This document shows positions 24,327 through 36,205 of a DNA stretch of 64,000 nt, piece after piece (positions within the stretch are counted from its first letter, which is position 1; each line of letters begins with the position of its first letter). The position numbers and the translations under genes were made by a program. Below the pieces are notes generated by a model. It worked only from the letters and a program-made list of their open reading frames with translations, was not told the DNA's origin and searched no databases. The stretch lies in assembly GCA_020740775.1 (NCBI GenBank), contig JAHEWK010000003.1, positions 2,108,001 through 2,172,000 of the forward strand, in the 5' to 3' direction. The DNA comes from Ilyonectria destructans. Its lineage: Eukaryota; Ascomycota; Sordariomycetes; Hypocreales; Nectriaceae.

Positions 24327-25009
24327 AGTCACCGCACGTCACACTGGTGCGGCAAAGAGGCGGGAAAAGGCGTATTGGGCATGGTGTGAGCGTTTGGTTT
24401 TCAATATCTGGAGTCTTCGTGTTTCGCCGCGGAGTTGGCATGTTCGGGGAGGCTGAGAGCCTGGCCATGTTGGCATTGGCTGCCTTCGACAGGAATTCAA
24501 GCGCGCCCTTGTCTTGCGCAGCAGCTGGCTGGCCTGCGTCTAGGCGCTATCGGTTTAGCTGGCCAGTACATGTCTTGGATCATCTCGTCAACGAATGCGG
24601 TTTCTCGCTTCAGGTGGAGCCTCATTGTCTTGTAGGTTAATGGCGATGTATGGAATGAAGTACAAAGAGAGAGGATAGCCATGACGCGCAAAATAGACTG
24701 ACAATGGGCGATATTCCCATTGCATTCTTCCGCCATTGTAGGCTCCTTGTCACTGGAACGCCTTTAGGACCGCGTGGTGTCTCGACTCCCACCTAGTCTT
24801 TGGTCAACCTTGACGACGTATGTTGGCCAGCCCCGGCCTCCTTGATAGAATTTCTGGTGGCCAGTCCCATGAGCTGGAGGGAAGGCTGGGTAGATAAAAA
24901 GGACGTCGTGGCCCTACTTGATCAATTCTTTAATCCATCACTACATTCTAGGGATTCTTTTGACTAGTATCCGCTCGTAGTCTTCATCCTACTTCTTCCC
25001 CGATCTACA
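24327..25009. promoter_or_regulatory. Intergenic region upstream of the GH16-WSC gene
   Basis: This 683 bp stretch holds the PEX12 3' untranslated region and the promoter of the glycosidase. An A-rich GATAAAAAGG at 24893-24902 could be a TATA-type element. The same bases overlap a possible splice donor of an extra 5' exon (24869-24889) that would supply the signal peptide start; the two readings compete. Confidence 0.45.
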
Positions 25010-27324
25010 ATGGCGTACGAGTTGGTTAACTCATACGCTGGAGAGTCCTTGCTCTCAGGCTTCAACTGGATAAACTATCCAGACCCCTCCAAGGGATTTG
25101 TTGCGTAAGAGGCCTCAACAAGAGGGTTGGTGTGTTCCGTGCTCAAACTAACATCCACCACAGCTATCAGAACCAAGAAGATGCCTTGGGCAAAGGACTA
25201 TACTCCATCGATCATGACACAAACGTAGTCAGGCTTGGCGTCGACAGCACGAACAAATATGATCTTGATGAGGGACGGCCTAGCATCCGAATAGAGAGTA
25301 AGGAGTCTTACGAGAAAGGTCTTTTTATTGCCGACTTCCTTCACATGCCGCCCTCACAATGTGGTGTCTGGCCAGCATGTAAGTCTCCCATCCATCGCTT
25401 CCGAATATAGGACTGATGATTGTAGTTTGGGCTTTCGGTTCCGACTGGCCCGAAGGCGGCGAGTTGGACATTATCGAGGGTGCCAACCTCGCCTACACCA
25501 ACATCATGTCCGGCCATACAGCCGACGGCTGCTCCCTGAACCCCTCCGACGAAGGCCAATTCACTGGCGAACGTCGTAACCTAGACTGCTCCATTGGAGA
25601 CAGCAACGTCGGCTGTGGATACAACCCTCCGGCTAGCGACACTTCCTCTTATGGCGATGGCTTCAATGCTGTTGGCGGTGGTGTGTACGCGGTGCAGTGG
25701 AACAATGGGTTCATCAGCGTGTGGCATTTTCCTCGAGGCTCTATTCCCGAAGACATCGACGCCAAGGTGCCGGATCCTTCAGGATGGGGTCTTCCGCAAG
25801 CCGTCTTTGGAGGTGCTGATTGCGACGTCAACGAGTATTACAACAACATGAACCTTGTCCTCAACATCGTGAGTACCCACTATAAGCTACGGACCACTGA
25901 ATGGGGAACTAACACGGATACAGAACTTCTGCGGCGACTATGCCGGTTCGACCTGGACGAACTTTGAGACATGCACTGACAAGGCTCCCACTTGCGACGA
26001 ATACGTGGCTGATAACCCCGAGGCCTTCGAGAACGTGTAAGTCGACTCATGGAAAGCCAATCACATAAACCATGTTCAGATGTTGACCCAATCTTAGGTA
26101 CTGGGAGGTCAAGTATATCGATGTCTACCAATTCCCGAGCGACGACAGCTCCACCATCGACGACGGCGGCGGTTTCGGGATGGGCAGAGAGCCCACAGCT
26201 ACGCCCACGCCCAACAACGGTACAGCCATAATAACACCAGCGGCTGAGCCTACGACTACGACTTCCGAGGATGGTGGCTTCACCACCAGCACACCCGGCA
26301 ACGAGCTCTCCGCCACGCCCTCTCGCAGCTCTTCCAGGATCACCTCAAGCACCTCTATCAGCACCGCCTCAGCCTCCAACCCAGACCAGATCGGCGATTA
26401 CTCGTACCTGGGCTGCTTTGGCTCAACCTCCGGCTTCACCACGTTTGACCTGACTGAAGAAGACAATGAGATGACACTGGAGTTGTGTGTCAAGTCATGC
26501 AATGGTATCACCTATGCTGGCGTCTTTGAAGGGTAAGAAGCCCTCCATATCCCAAGCTCGAGGGTGTTTGTGCTAACCAGTTGAAAAGAAAGTGCTATTG
26601 TGCCGATAGCCTCGACTCCGGCACTCGTGCAGTCGCTGATGCGACGGCCTGCGACCACCTCTGCCCTGGCAACGAAGACGAATTCTGCGGCGGCCTCACC
26701 GACGACGTCCCAGGCGCCAAAGGCGGAAGCAACAGCACGACCCGCCGCTGGTTCAACCGCCGCAAAGCTCCGAACAACTATCTTCTGACCGTGTACGGGG
26801 ATGTCAGCGCCGCAGAGCCCGACGTCCCACCGCCGATGCGGCCTCCGGTCACTGTCTCTGCTGTCAGCGTCGCCGGCGCCACCAGGACGCAGTTCGTCGA
26901 TATCACGACCACCATCACTTACACGATCCCGTGCCCGACAAACCTGGCCTCGCTTATGGAGCAACAGTTCGTCGCTACGGTGCAGGACTGTGGGTGTGAC
27001 TCGCAGCCCTCGGTGCCGATGGAGACCAAGGTGGTCCAATGCCAAGCATGTGGTCCTGAGGGTCAGAACGAGGTAACCGCCACAGTGCCAGTAACGAAGA
27101 ATGCAACATCAGTGAAGCATCTAGTGGTTGGCGCTCCCACGGCACCGTTCCTGAGTGTTCCTCAGCAGAAGATCCCAAATCAGACCGCCCCCCAGTGGGC
27201 GCCTGCCTCCACACCTGGTAACGACATCCCGCTGGTGGCGACTTCAGGGAGTCGATGGAACGAGCCCAAGACTAGCATCGCTCTGACAGCGGTTGTGGCT
27301 GTGGTGCTTGCGATGCTGCTATAA
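25010..27324 (+). CDS. GH16 glycosidase with WSC domain and GPI-type tail
   Basis: Model: join(25010-25104, 25164-25378, 25426-25868, 25924-26036, 26098-26532, 26589-27324), 678 aa. The N-terminal half is a GH16 catalytic domain acting on beta-glucans or related wall polymers. Its retaining-enzyme motif ELDIIE sits at 116-121 (nucleophile E116, acid/base E121). A Ser/Thr/Pro linker (about 320-382) leads to a cysteine-rich WSC carbohydrate-binding domain (about 388-475: YLGCF, CVKSC, CYCA, CPGN..FCGG). The C-terminus ends in a 17-residue hydrophobic segment (TSIALTAVVAVVLAMLL), a likely GPI signal, so it should sit at the plasma membrane or wall. Oddly, the first exon as annotated starts at what should be the mature N-terminus and has no signal peptide; an upstream exon is likely (see findings). 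All introns are 47-61 bp. Confidence 0.92.
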
Positions 27325-27595
27325 GATGAGAAAGGAGAAGTCGACGCTTTCTCTTGTGCCTTATATGCGGGAAGCAATGAGGAGGCTTGTGTGTGATGAA
27401 GATTGAACGACTGCATAGATACATGGATATTTGGCATAGGTTTGGATACCCTTAGATGAGCATCAGCGATGGATTTATTTGATGACAGGATACGATCTTT
27501 ACAGGATAGCGAGTGTTGGAGTTATTAAGTTAGCCGAATGCCTGAACGCCTTGCTTTTTATATGGCTATGTTTGTTGTTGATGTGATAATCACGT

Positions 27596-28696
27596 CTAGA
27601 TTTCGACTACGATAGCTCTGCTCTTCACTTTACCCGTGTTCCCATACATTTGGGCTGCATTAACCATCACGCTGCCCTGGTTGCTTCCAGGTCCGGACAT
27701 GAGCCACTTCCATAGGACGCTGTGAACGCCGTGGTAGACGAGGGAGACGATGTCGACCCAGGTCTCATTAGGAACAAAGTCCCGAATGAGACCGCGGCGG
27801 GGTCGGGAGAGCAGACGCTCATACACCTCCTGGAACTCATCGAAAAAGGCGGACTCCTTACCATATGCCCAGTGGACATGGCCGAATATGTGAAGCTGGG
27901 GCTTGACGCGCCATATCTCACGCAGGAGGTGACGGCAGCCGAGGCCAAGATCACGGTGGTATAGCTAGTGAGCGGGAGCGAGTCAGTAGGACGCCACCGG
28001 AAGAGAGCCAGAGAAGTTGGGGAGGGCCTCACCGGAGGGCAATGGGTGATGAGAATATCAGTCTCGAGGGGGATTTTGCTCAGCCATGGTTGCGTGGCAT
28101 CAGTGTATTGGAAGCTGAATATAGGGAGCTCATGTCAGGTGATGTCGACCAATGTTGGTGTCTTGGGTGACTTACGCAAAGTCGCTTTTCCCAATCTTTG
28201 GAATGTCTGGGACACCAAAAATGTGGACCTTGCGACCTTTGATCTCCTGCACGGTCATGCTACTCTCCAGGTAGTTGATGCCCGTCAGGTTCGGGGCGGC
28301 GCCAGTGCGGGCATCATCGGCAGGGCGGCTGGCAGGGTCGAACCAGCTGTCGTGGTTCCCCGCGACGACGACTTTCACGGGGTGTGGCTGTGAGCGGAGC
28401 CAGTCCAGCTGGGCATCGAGGTCGGCGACGGTGCCGGCGTTGGAGAGGTCGCCGGCGTGGATGAGGATGTCGCCGGTGGGAACGGAGACGGTCTGGTCGT
28501 GCGTGTCGGAGATGCAGACGACGCGGATGGCGGGCTTGTTGCGGGGGGGTCGGAAGGGGCGGCCGCGCAGGAAGAGCACGAGGTGGTAGAATTGGATGGC
28601 GAGGAAGGTGAGCGGTGATTCCAGGAGGTGATCGAGGAGGGTGATGCGCTCCCACTTGTTGCGGCGTCGTAGGCCAAGCCAGGTGAGGAGACCCAT
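27596..28696 (-). CDS. Calcineurin-like metallophosphoesterase (MPPED-like)
   Basis: Model: complement of join(27596-27964, 28033-28114, 28176-28696), 323 aa. It has the five metal-binding blocks of the family in order: SDTHD (DTH at 64-66), GDLSNAG (92-98), GNHD (123-126), THCPP, and GHVHWAYG (GHVH 229-232). These residues bind two divalent metals and hydrolyse phosphoester bonds. Similarity is to the small fungal and animal MPPED1/2-like group; the substrate is unknown. Residues about 20-45 are hydrophobic and could anchor it to a membrane. The first ATG is at 28696; the frame is open further upstream but begins with a non-ATG codon. Introns are 61 bp (GTAAGT) and 68 bp (GTGAGG, with acceptor CACTAG). 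It is convergent with the GH16 gene (271 bp apart) and divergent from the TMEM16 gene. Confidence 0.9.
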
Positions 28697-29847
28697 GGCT
28701 GGGGGTCGTAGAGAAACCGGTGGCGTGGTGTCTTGGAATAAGTAAGGTAAGGGATCGTAGATGCTATACTCGTGTGGCTGATTCAATTAATTGAGACTGT
28801 TAAATGATGGTGGTAATGATGGTAATGATGATGATGACGATGGTGTTGAAGTAAAGTGAGTGAGTGACGTTGATGGACGAATCAGTCGTCGGCTAAGCTA
28901 GAGCTAGGCTAATTAGGGAGCTTTGACTATTTAGTAGTACTCCGTAGCCAACGGATGAATGCACGCACCCTTTTTAGGGAGCACCCCGCTACAAGCTCCT
29001 TCAGTGGGATTCAGTGAGGGACACATGGGACTTAACGGCAGCCAGGTCTGGGATACTCGTGATGGGCGGATATATGGTAGGGTCAATGTATGGAGAATCC
29101 GTTCGTACCAACTAACCAAGTGGTCAGCGATTGATAGCTGTGCATTACTTTACACTGAGGCCCAATAAATAGTTGCGTCATTGCAATCCTGCACGTCTTT
29201 CCTGGACAGATTCGGCGTAGCCAGTCCAACAAACGTGGCTGTATCAGCTGCACTTTAAAGAACGGGGCAATACTGACTGAGATCGGGGAGTAGTAAAAAG
29301 GAAAATTACCCATCGGCGTCTCTGACATTTGAAAACTACTTAGTATGTTCGAAAATGCCAGAACCTCGAGGTGATCTATCGTGAGGTAGCCGACCAGTAG
29401 ACCATCTACCCATTAACCCATCAACCCCGGCACAGCTGAAGCTACAGTGGGGCCAAGGCCTATTATTGGGAGAGCTGCAAGGGAGAATTGGGAGACTACA
29501 GCTGAGCTTGCTGCGGGGCACGCCAGACCCATGCCCTAAAGATCGGCGGGTGACGTCGCCTCCCGCGTCCAGTCCCGTCCCCCAAATCCTCTCCCTCTCC
29601 ACTCGCCAGAGCTTGTTTCTCCAACTTGGCTGCCAAGCAATTATCACAGTCGTCATCATTCTGGCGTCGTGGTGCTGTGTCGTGTGCTGATTCTTGTTTT
29701 TCCTTCTTCTGGGAGCACGACCATCAGGAACTTCCCTTAGACACACGATTCTTTCATCCCAATCTCTCTCTCCCTCAATCTCTCCCTCCCTCGCCGTGTC
29801 CATCCTCTCTCCCGTCTTCGCTCGTGAACCCCAACCTCACGCCAGCC
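28697..29847. promoter_or_regulatory. Divergent promoter, phosphoesterase / TMEM16
   Basis: The interval is 1151 bp. Near the phosphoesterase start is an imperfect ATGATGGTAATG-type microsatellite (about 28804-28842). A TACTCCGTA element lies at 28938-28946. The last 100 bases before the TMEM16 start are a C/T-rich leader. No gene is recognisable. Confidence 0.5.
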
Positions 29848-32445
29848 ATGTCCAGTCCCCGGGACGACGTGCCCAAAGAGGGCAACTTTGGGTTCGTGCC
29901 TTGCCCGCCCGTATCTGAACCTGTAACAAATATACGTGGAATGTGAGAGACTAACGAGCCACGGCTTCCCAGTGTCGACTTTGTCATCCACTACAAAGTC
30001 CCCCCCGCAGGTAAATCACCAGTTCCATCGCCTTTCTCAGCTTGAATTCTCGACTGATCAACCATCCACTCCTCCACCAGAACGCGCCGCTGCCGAAGCC
30101 GGGTTCATCCAGCTTGTCGAGGCCCTCACTGCCGTCGGCCTCGCCATAGAAGTCCGCCATGGCGACCAAGACTCTCTCCTCGTTTTGGTCAAGATCGCGT
30201 CCGCCGACCTCCTCGCCCAGCAAGTCTACCGTGCTCGTCTTCAAGACTGGCTTCACGGCGTCCGCGCATCCGCCCCTAATAAAGATGTTGCCCTAGCCTT
30301 GCAGAGCGAACCCGTCACCGAGGCCGAACGTCTGCGCCTGATATATCTCCTGATGATTAAGCCCAAGAACGAGGGCGGCGCTGGAATCTCGCCTTCCAAT
30401 GCTAAGTGGAAGCATATCCACGCCATCTTCCCCTTGCATAACCACGCCTTCAACAAGGCCTGGATTAAGAAGTGGAGCAGCAAGTACTTGCTGGACCAGG
30501 AAGACCTCGACAGTATCCGCGACAAGTTTGGTGAGAACGTTGCCTTCTACTTTGCCTTCCTTGGCTCCTACTTCCGCTTCCTCGTCGTTCCCTCCTCCCT
30601 AGGGTTAGGGGCTTGGCTACTTCTAGGTCAATTCTCCACGCTATACGCTCTACTCTGTGGCCTCTGGTCCGTGGTCTTTTTCGAGTACTGGAAGAAGAAG
30701 GAGGTCGATCTTGCAGTTCAGTGGGGCGTACGCGGAGTCTCCAATATCCAGCAATCCCGTCCCGAGTTCGAGTGGGAACATGAGGCGGAGGATGCCGTAA
30801 CTGGCGAGGCCGTCAAGGTTTACCCGCCTCTCAAGCGCGTAAAGACTCAATTGCTTCAGATTCCCTTTACGGTAGCTTGTGTCATTGCACTGGGCAGTCT
30901 CATTGTGACTTGTAACTCGCTGGAAGTTTTCATCAACGAAGTCTACAATGGTCCGGGCAAGCAGTACTTGGTGAGCGAGCTTAACCCCCAAGCTATTTTA
31001 GAGATGAATCAACTAACTGAGCTAGGGATTTTTGCCAACAATTTTTCTGGTCATTGGAACACCTACCATTTCGACCCTTCTCATGAAAGCCGCCGAGAAG
31101 CTGACCGCCATGGAGAATTATGCCACTGTTGATGGTATACGATCCTCATGCTCCAGGTTCGCTGACTGAGCTGACCTTTTCTAGCCCATGACGCCGCTCT
31201 TATCCAGAAGCAGTTCGTCCTCAACTTCATGACATCTTACATGGCACCACTATTCACTGCGTTTGTCTACATTCCCTTTGGACACATCCTTGTCCCCTTC
31301 CTCGAGTTTTGGAGGAGGACAGCACAGACCATCACCTTCAGCGAGAAACCTCTGCCTACCCGGGAGTTCCAGATCAACCCAGCCCGAATCACCAATCAGA
31401 TGTTCTACTTCACCGTCACAGCCCAGATTGTTAACTTTGCGACCGAGGTGATTGTGCCGTATGTTAAGCAACAGGCCATGTCCAAGGCCAAGGAGTTCAA
31501 GACCAAGGGGAAGCAAAACTACGACCACAAGGAGGAGGCAGAATTTCTCGAGCGAGTCCGTAAGGAGTGCGAGTTAGAGGCCTATGACGTATCGGGTGAC
31601 TACCGCGAGATGGTGATGCAGTTTGGTAAGCTATATATGGAAACGATTTCGTGGAAGGGTATCTATTAACATTCAAAGGCTACCTTTCTCTATTTTCAGT
31701 TGCCTGGCCACTTGCAGCCTGCTGCTTCCTTGTCAACAACTGGGTTGAGTTGCGATCTGATGCGCTCAAGATTGCCATCAGCAGCCGCCGTCCGATTCCC
31801 TGGCGAACCGACTCTATCGGACCTTGGCTTACTGCTATGGGTTTCCTCTCTTGGCTGGGCAGTATCACCAGTGCAGCGATTGTATACCTGTGCAGCCGTT
31901 CCCAGGATGAAACCAATGGAGTGACATCACAGATCACGGGATGGGGTCTTCTACTTAGCATCCTCTTGGCGGAGCACTTCTACTTGGCAGCACAGATGGC
32001 GGCGCGATTTGTTCTCAGCAAGCTAGATAGCCCAGGACTCCAGAAAGAGCGCAAGGAGCGTTACTTGACGAAGAAGAAACTCCTGGGAGAGCTCCTGGGC
32101 CAAGACGTGGTGGCAACTCCCGGAATTGCCACTACCGAAAAGATCACCCGAGAAGCCCTGGAGGAGGAGGAAGCTCGACAGATGTCGATCCGTGGACATG
32201 GAACCCCCGAACAAACGTAGGATTGACCCCCTGGGCGGCTGTATATTCACAAAGCTAATGTGGGCACAGGTTCTGGCAACGGCAGCGGGGCCTACAGGAG
32301 ACGATTGACGTCGGACGAAGGATGATTGAACAGCAGGTAAGTTTAATGAACCCTGCTCAACGTGTGGGGGCAAATGTGGCTAACCGTGGTGGTTTGATAG
32401 GCTGCTGAGACGAAGAAGGCACCTGCCCCAAGTGAAAAGGCGTAA
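29848..32445 (+). CDS. TMEM16/anoctamin lipid scramblase
   Basis: Model: join(29848-29891, 29973-30010, 30081-30970, 31026-31134, 31185-31625, 31679-32216, 32270-32336, 32401-32445), 723 aa. It is a ten-helix membrane protein of the TMEM16 family, close throughout to the structurally known calcium-activated scramblase of Nectria haematococca, which moves phospholipids between leaflets. The N-terminal cytosolic domain begins with NFGVDFVIHYKVP. The pore and calcium-site region is intact: helix 6 (QIVNFATEV), the VNNWVELRSDALK segment and LLAEHFYL carry acidic residues expected to bind calcium. Joining exons 3 and 4 gives QYLGFLPTIFLV. The C-terminal helices (RGHGTPEQTFWQRQRG onward) are also kept. 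Introns are 50-81 bp; exon 2 is only 38 bp. Yeast Ist2 is the remote homologue; the membrane (ER, plasma membrane or both) cannot be told from sequence. Confidence 0.96.
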
Positions 32446-32660
32446 ATAGGAGGTGAGGATGGGATAGGATGGAGGAGACATGATGAGCGGGGTCCGGATA
32501 TCTATGGAAGGCTCTAAGATGATCGGTGATGCCGGGGGAGATTGCGCCTCCCGCAGAGGCATAGTTATGGGATGATGAGAACTGAAGCTGCTGATGGTTG
32601 CTGTATTCGTTAGTTATGGGTTGTAGTGACAGATTGAATGTCTCAAAGTGGATTGTCGCA

Positions 32661-32680
32661 AGTCAGTCAGTCAGTCAGTC
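32661..32680. repeat. Microsatellite, AGTC x 5
   Basis: Five perfect copies of a 4-base unit, about 215 bp downstream of the TMEM16 stop codon, probably just beyond or within its 3' untranslated region. Confidence 0.9.
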
Positions 32681-33628
32681 AATCTCTCATGGTGTACCTG
32701 GTATCCTCTCTCCGGACCTCCCCGGGCGGAAGCCAATCCTAAGTCAGCTAAGATGCGACTCGGTCGCGAGATAAGAACTAGCAGAGGAGGTAAATATACG
32801 TTAGAAGCCATTGCGGACCGACAGCCCAGCGCCACAGAAGCACGCTTCTAGAACGCCCCCTCAAGGCCGACCACTGCGGCGGTGCGACCAAGACTGCCTC
32901 ACGATGCCCGTCGCGGCAAGCTGGGCTTGGACTTGGCCTCGGCCCACAACGCCTGGCCGCCGTGGGAGGGGCGCTCTCCGTCCTAGAGGTGCCACAGCGA
33001 CGCCACGCACAGGATGCATGGTGTTGATTTCTAGACATTCGTCTGCATACACGTACAGCAGCCACGAGTACGTGTCCTGGGCAGATTGGCAAGGCACCAG
33101 TGAGGCCCAGATCGGGGGAAGCTGATAACTTAGTTCGATGAGCATTGTCTGCAGCTGCTGTGTTGGGCGTGGCGTGACCCGGGGACACCTGTTTAGCGCC
33201 GGGGGTTGCGCACCTAGGGGCTGAGGCGCGGAATTTGGAGAGTGACAGTCCGTAGTGCGGGTGGTGGGATTCTAGATCCTGTCTTGTACAGTACATGGGT
33301 CTGAGGAGGACGGACCAGGTCTCGTGAGAGGCAGGCTGCTGAGGCTGGGTTACTGGTGTTTATTTGCCTGGGATCGCCGGAGGATGCGAATGTGATGCAT
33401 CGGTTGCAGGCTCCCCTGGTGATCTGCCGTGGGCCATCCCCCGTGTGGCGACTTTCAAGCGGTGTCAAAGTCAAGCGTTCCAAAGGGTATCATCGACGAC
33501 GAAGAGTCAACTTGGGACGAATGCAGCTCGAGGTGGATGGATGCCAGAGGGTGGTCATGGCTTCGATGGTCCGTGAAGTGGGAGAGACTATTAGATGCTG
33601 AGGCCACTCTGCGGGATGTGCTGCGAGC

Positions 33629-33658
33629 ATGATAAGTGTATGTATGATAAGTGTATGT
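33629..33658. repeat. 15 bp tandem duplication
   Basis: The 15-base unit ATGATAAGTGTATGT occurs twice head to tail with no mismatch, in gene-free DNA. Confidence 0.85.
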
Positions 33659-34226
33659 GCTTGCGTTGTCGAGCACAGCCGATCTCCTTCATCCTACCAG
33701 GCAACCATGATAACGGCCCACCTGATTCCTGATAAACATGGGCTGCACATTCTGTGTTTGCAGTAGTTTCTAGGCAGGCTCTGACGTTCAGCCTAACAAG
33801 GTGTGCTGCAGAGAGCCGGGACAAGCCAGAGTGGCGGGACAACATAAGGCTCGGGCGGGAGGAGGCTCGGCGATGGAGTTGGATACCTCAAGTTGCATGT
33901 GCGCCTGTTGCATATTCGTTGCATGTGCCCCCCCCTCTTCGAAGTAAATCCACTCCTCAAATAAGACAGGTCCCTAAGAGTTCGCTTCGTTCCCCGGCAT
34001 TCAACCCAGTTCAAAGCCCCAAGCCTAGGGGCAACACACGGGGTGCCGCCCCACCCTCGGGATGGATCCCGTCTGACAGATTACTGCAGCGATACGATGC
34101 CTTCATCTCTTTAATCTCCCGCTGCTCGCGCGACCCGGCTGGCCATGTCGTCGACGACGGGGGCCGGCCACGTTTTACTACCTGATCAGAGAAGTGATCT
34201 GCTCTGGACGGGCTCGACGGAGAATT

Positions 34227-34241
34227 AAAAAAAAAAAAAAA
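34227..34241. repeat. Poly-A run, 15 bases
   Basis: An uninterrupted run of 15 A in gene-free DNA. I found no retroelement or flanking target duplication beside it, so it is probably a simple homopolymer. Confidence 0.9.
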
Positions 34242-35445
34242 GACAATGACGCCAATCTGAGGATCGACATCCTAGACTCTGCGGGTCGATCACGGTTTAT
34301 CAATCCCTTCTTAGGGCGTGTAGAATATCAACCATCGCCTGGTGGGATTCGCTTTTCACGTTTACAGTGTGGTTTCCGTCTGTTGCCTGGAGACAAAGCT
34401 ACGCAGCGTCGCATCGCCGTCTCTCCATCCCATCAAGGACGTCGTCGCGTCTAAGAGAGAGCCCCCTAGAATAGCGGCGACACAGTATCCAATTTCGAAT
34501 GCGGCTTTCGTTGCTCGGTTTCCCGGCCTCGCTCACACCATGGTCATTTTAAAAAGTATCCATGGCAAGATGGGAAACAAGACGCCACCCGGAGGGGGCG
34601 TTGCGACGTCGGCGGGGTGTCGGCGCCGTCGCAAGAGGCGGAAGACTTGTTGAGAGCAGAAACGAAGCTCCGGAGTGTAATCTCCAATGTAGAATAAGAC
34701 AAATAGCCCAGGCTATAGCAACCGCTGGGCCCGTTGGTGGCGTCCTCGCGCGACTCCCAGAAACGGCGCTCGGTCAGCATCACAACATGGAATCTCGGAA
34801 TCTTGAGACTGTCGACCAGATGCGTGACCGAGCGAGGGGGAGGAAGCGCAATAGCTCGAAACCGGGCCCCTGGAAACCCACTCCGGGGCTTGTCTCCCCC
34901 ATCGCCAAGATTTGTCCGCGATGAGGCCATCTCATCAGGCTTGACACGGGGGGAGGCGCCGGAGAGTCGCAACTTGGCTGGGTGGAGGTCGAGTCGCGTA
35001 GCGTAGGTAGGCGTCGGTATCTTGGGTACATATCTCAGTGGAGGGTCCCCTACAGGGCTCCGCGCTCCCAGTCCCCCAATCCCAGGGCGCCGAGGGCTGA
35101 ACGTGGGCGCGGGAAGTGGAGCCTCAGGGCTCTCGTGGTAGCTCTATCCCGCCTAGCTCCAGTGTCCATCGTCCCAGGCTAGAAGTCGACATGCGGTAGC
35201 ATCAGCCTAGGAGTCTGGGAGTCTAGGAGGCCCGGCTCGCTCCCCTGGTCCGTCATCAATTCACAGTTCATTCTCGTCCACCAGAGCGAAGCCCGCGCCA
35301 ACTGCGCCGTTGAACGACTAGCCTCGGCGGCCAATGGCTGTGGGCGCTGCGGCACATGCATCGGCGCACCCTGCGCTCCGCGACGTGCGAAACCCCGCGC
35401 TGCCCTCATCCCGGGTTCCTTTGGTATCTGGATCCTTGAGGGCTG

Positions 35446-35461
35446 TACGGAGTACGGAGTA
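35446..35461. repeat. Double TACGGAGTA element
   Basis: Two overlapping copies of TACGGAGTA (35446-35454 and 35453-35461). The same 9-mer or its complement also occurs at 28938-28946 and 51011-51019, always in intergenic DNA. Confidence 0.85.
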
Positions 35462-36205
35462 CGGCGCATGTACCTGGGGCGGTCATGTACAGTACTTTGT
35501 TGCCCTCCTGCTCTCCGGTTCGACGCCTTGTTAACGTGCCTACACCTTTCCGTGTTGCCTGTATAGGTAGGTAGCTTGGTAGCCCTCCGCCAGGGCTGTC
35601 TCCAGGGCTCTCTGGCTTGGCTCTGCATCGAGCGATGATCCCAGGTTGCCCTATGGGTCGCCCAAGGGTCGCCATCCATCCCGCCCATCTAGCCCAGCCA
35701 GTCCATCCATGAGTCGTCATGTCAAGGGTATGCGACGGCTCTGTTTGGCTTGGTCGCATACGGCGTCTTCCCTCACTCGCGACTTGGTGTCCGCTGGTTG
35801 TCCTTAGCTGCCACTTGGGTCCTTTTGGTGTCCTCTGGTACCTGTCCAGTTCCCGAAGTCCCCTTCTTTTCCTCCTTCTTTCTCGCATTCGAAACTAAAG
35901 CTACCCAGCAAGCTATTTCAATCTCAAAAGCCCAAGGCTCCACCGACCGTTCATCGGTCGCCTTGCCGTCCGTCGTTCGGTCCCCTTTCGGTCGTGTGAT
36001 GCAGCCCCCAATTCCCCCTGCTGCTGCTGTTGCTGCTGCTGCGCCTGCTCGTCCCTCATTGCTGCGGCCCTCATATTGACTTACACGCCCACTCTCTTCC
36101 GTTCCCTCGAGGTCCCCTCCGCCAACCGTGAGACGTCGTCACAACCAATCCGCACCACGTTGAATCTGCCCTCGGTGCTGCTGTTCAGTTGAGAGCCCGC
36201 CCACC

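Larger units (their letters stand above)
32446..36205. other. Long gene-free interval
   Basis: In 3.8 kb I find no supported gene. It contains an AGTC x 5 repeat, a 15 bp duplication, a poly-A run and a double TACGGAGTA element, entered separately. From about 35.85 kb the plus strand becomes C/T-rich and is probably the promoter and leader of the SH3-domain gene. Open frames here overlap in several frames and carry no conserved motif. Confidence 0.45.

Noticed and set aside
34200..34245. Poly-A run as the 3' end of a retroelement
   Set aside because: No upstream reverse-transcriptase-like frame and no target-site duplication flank it.
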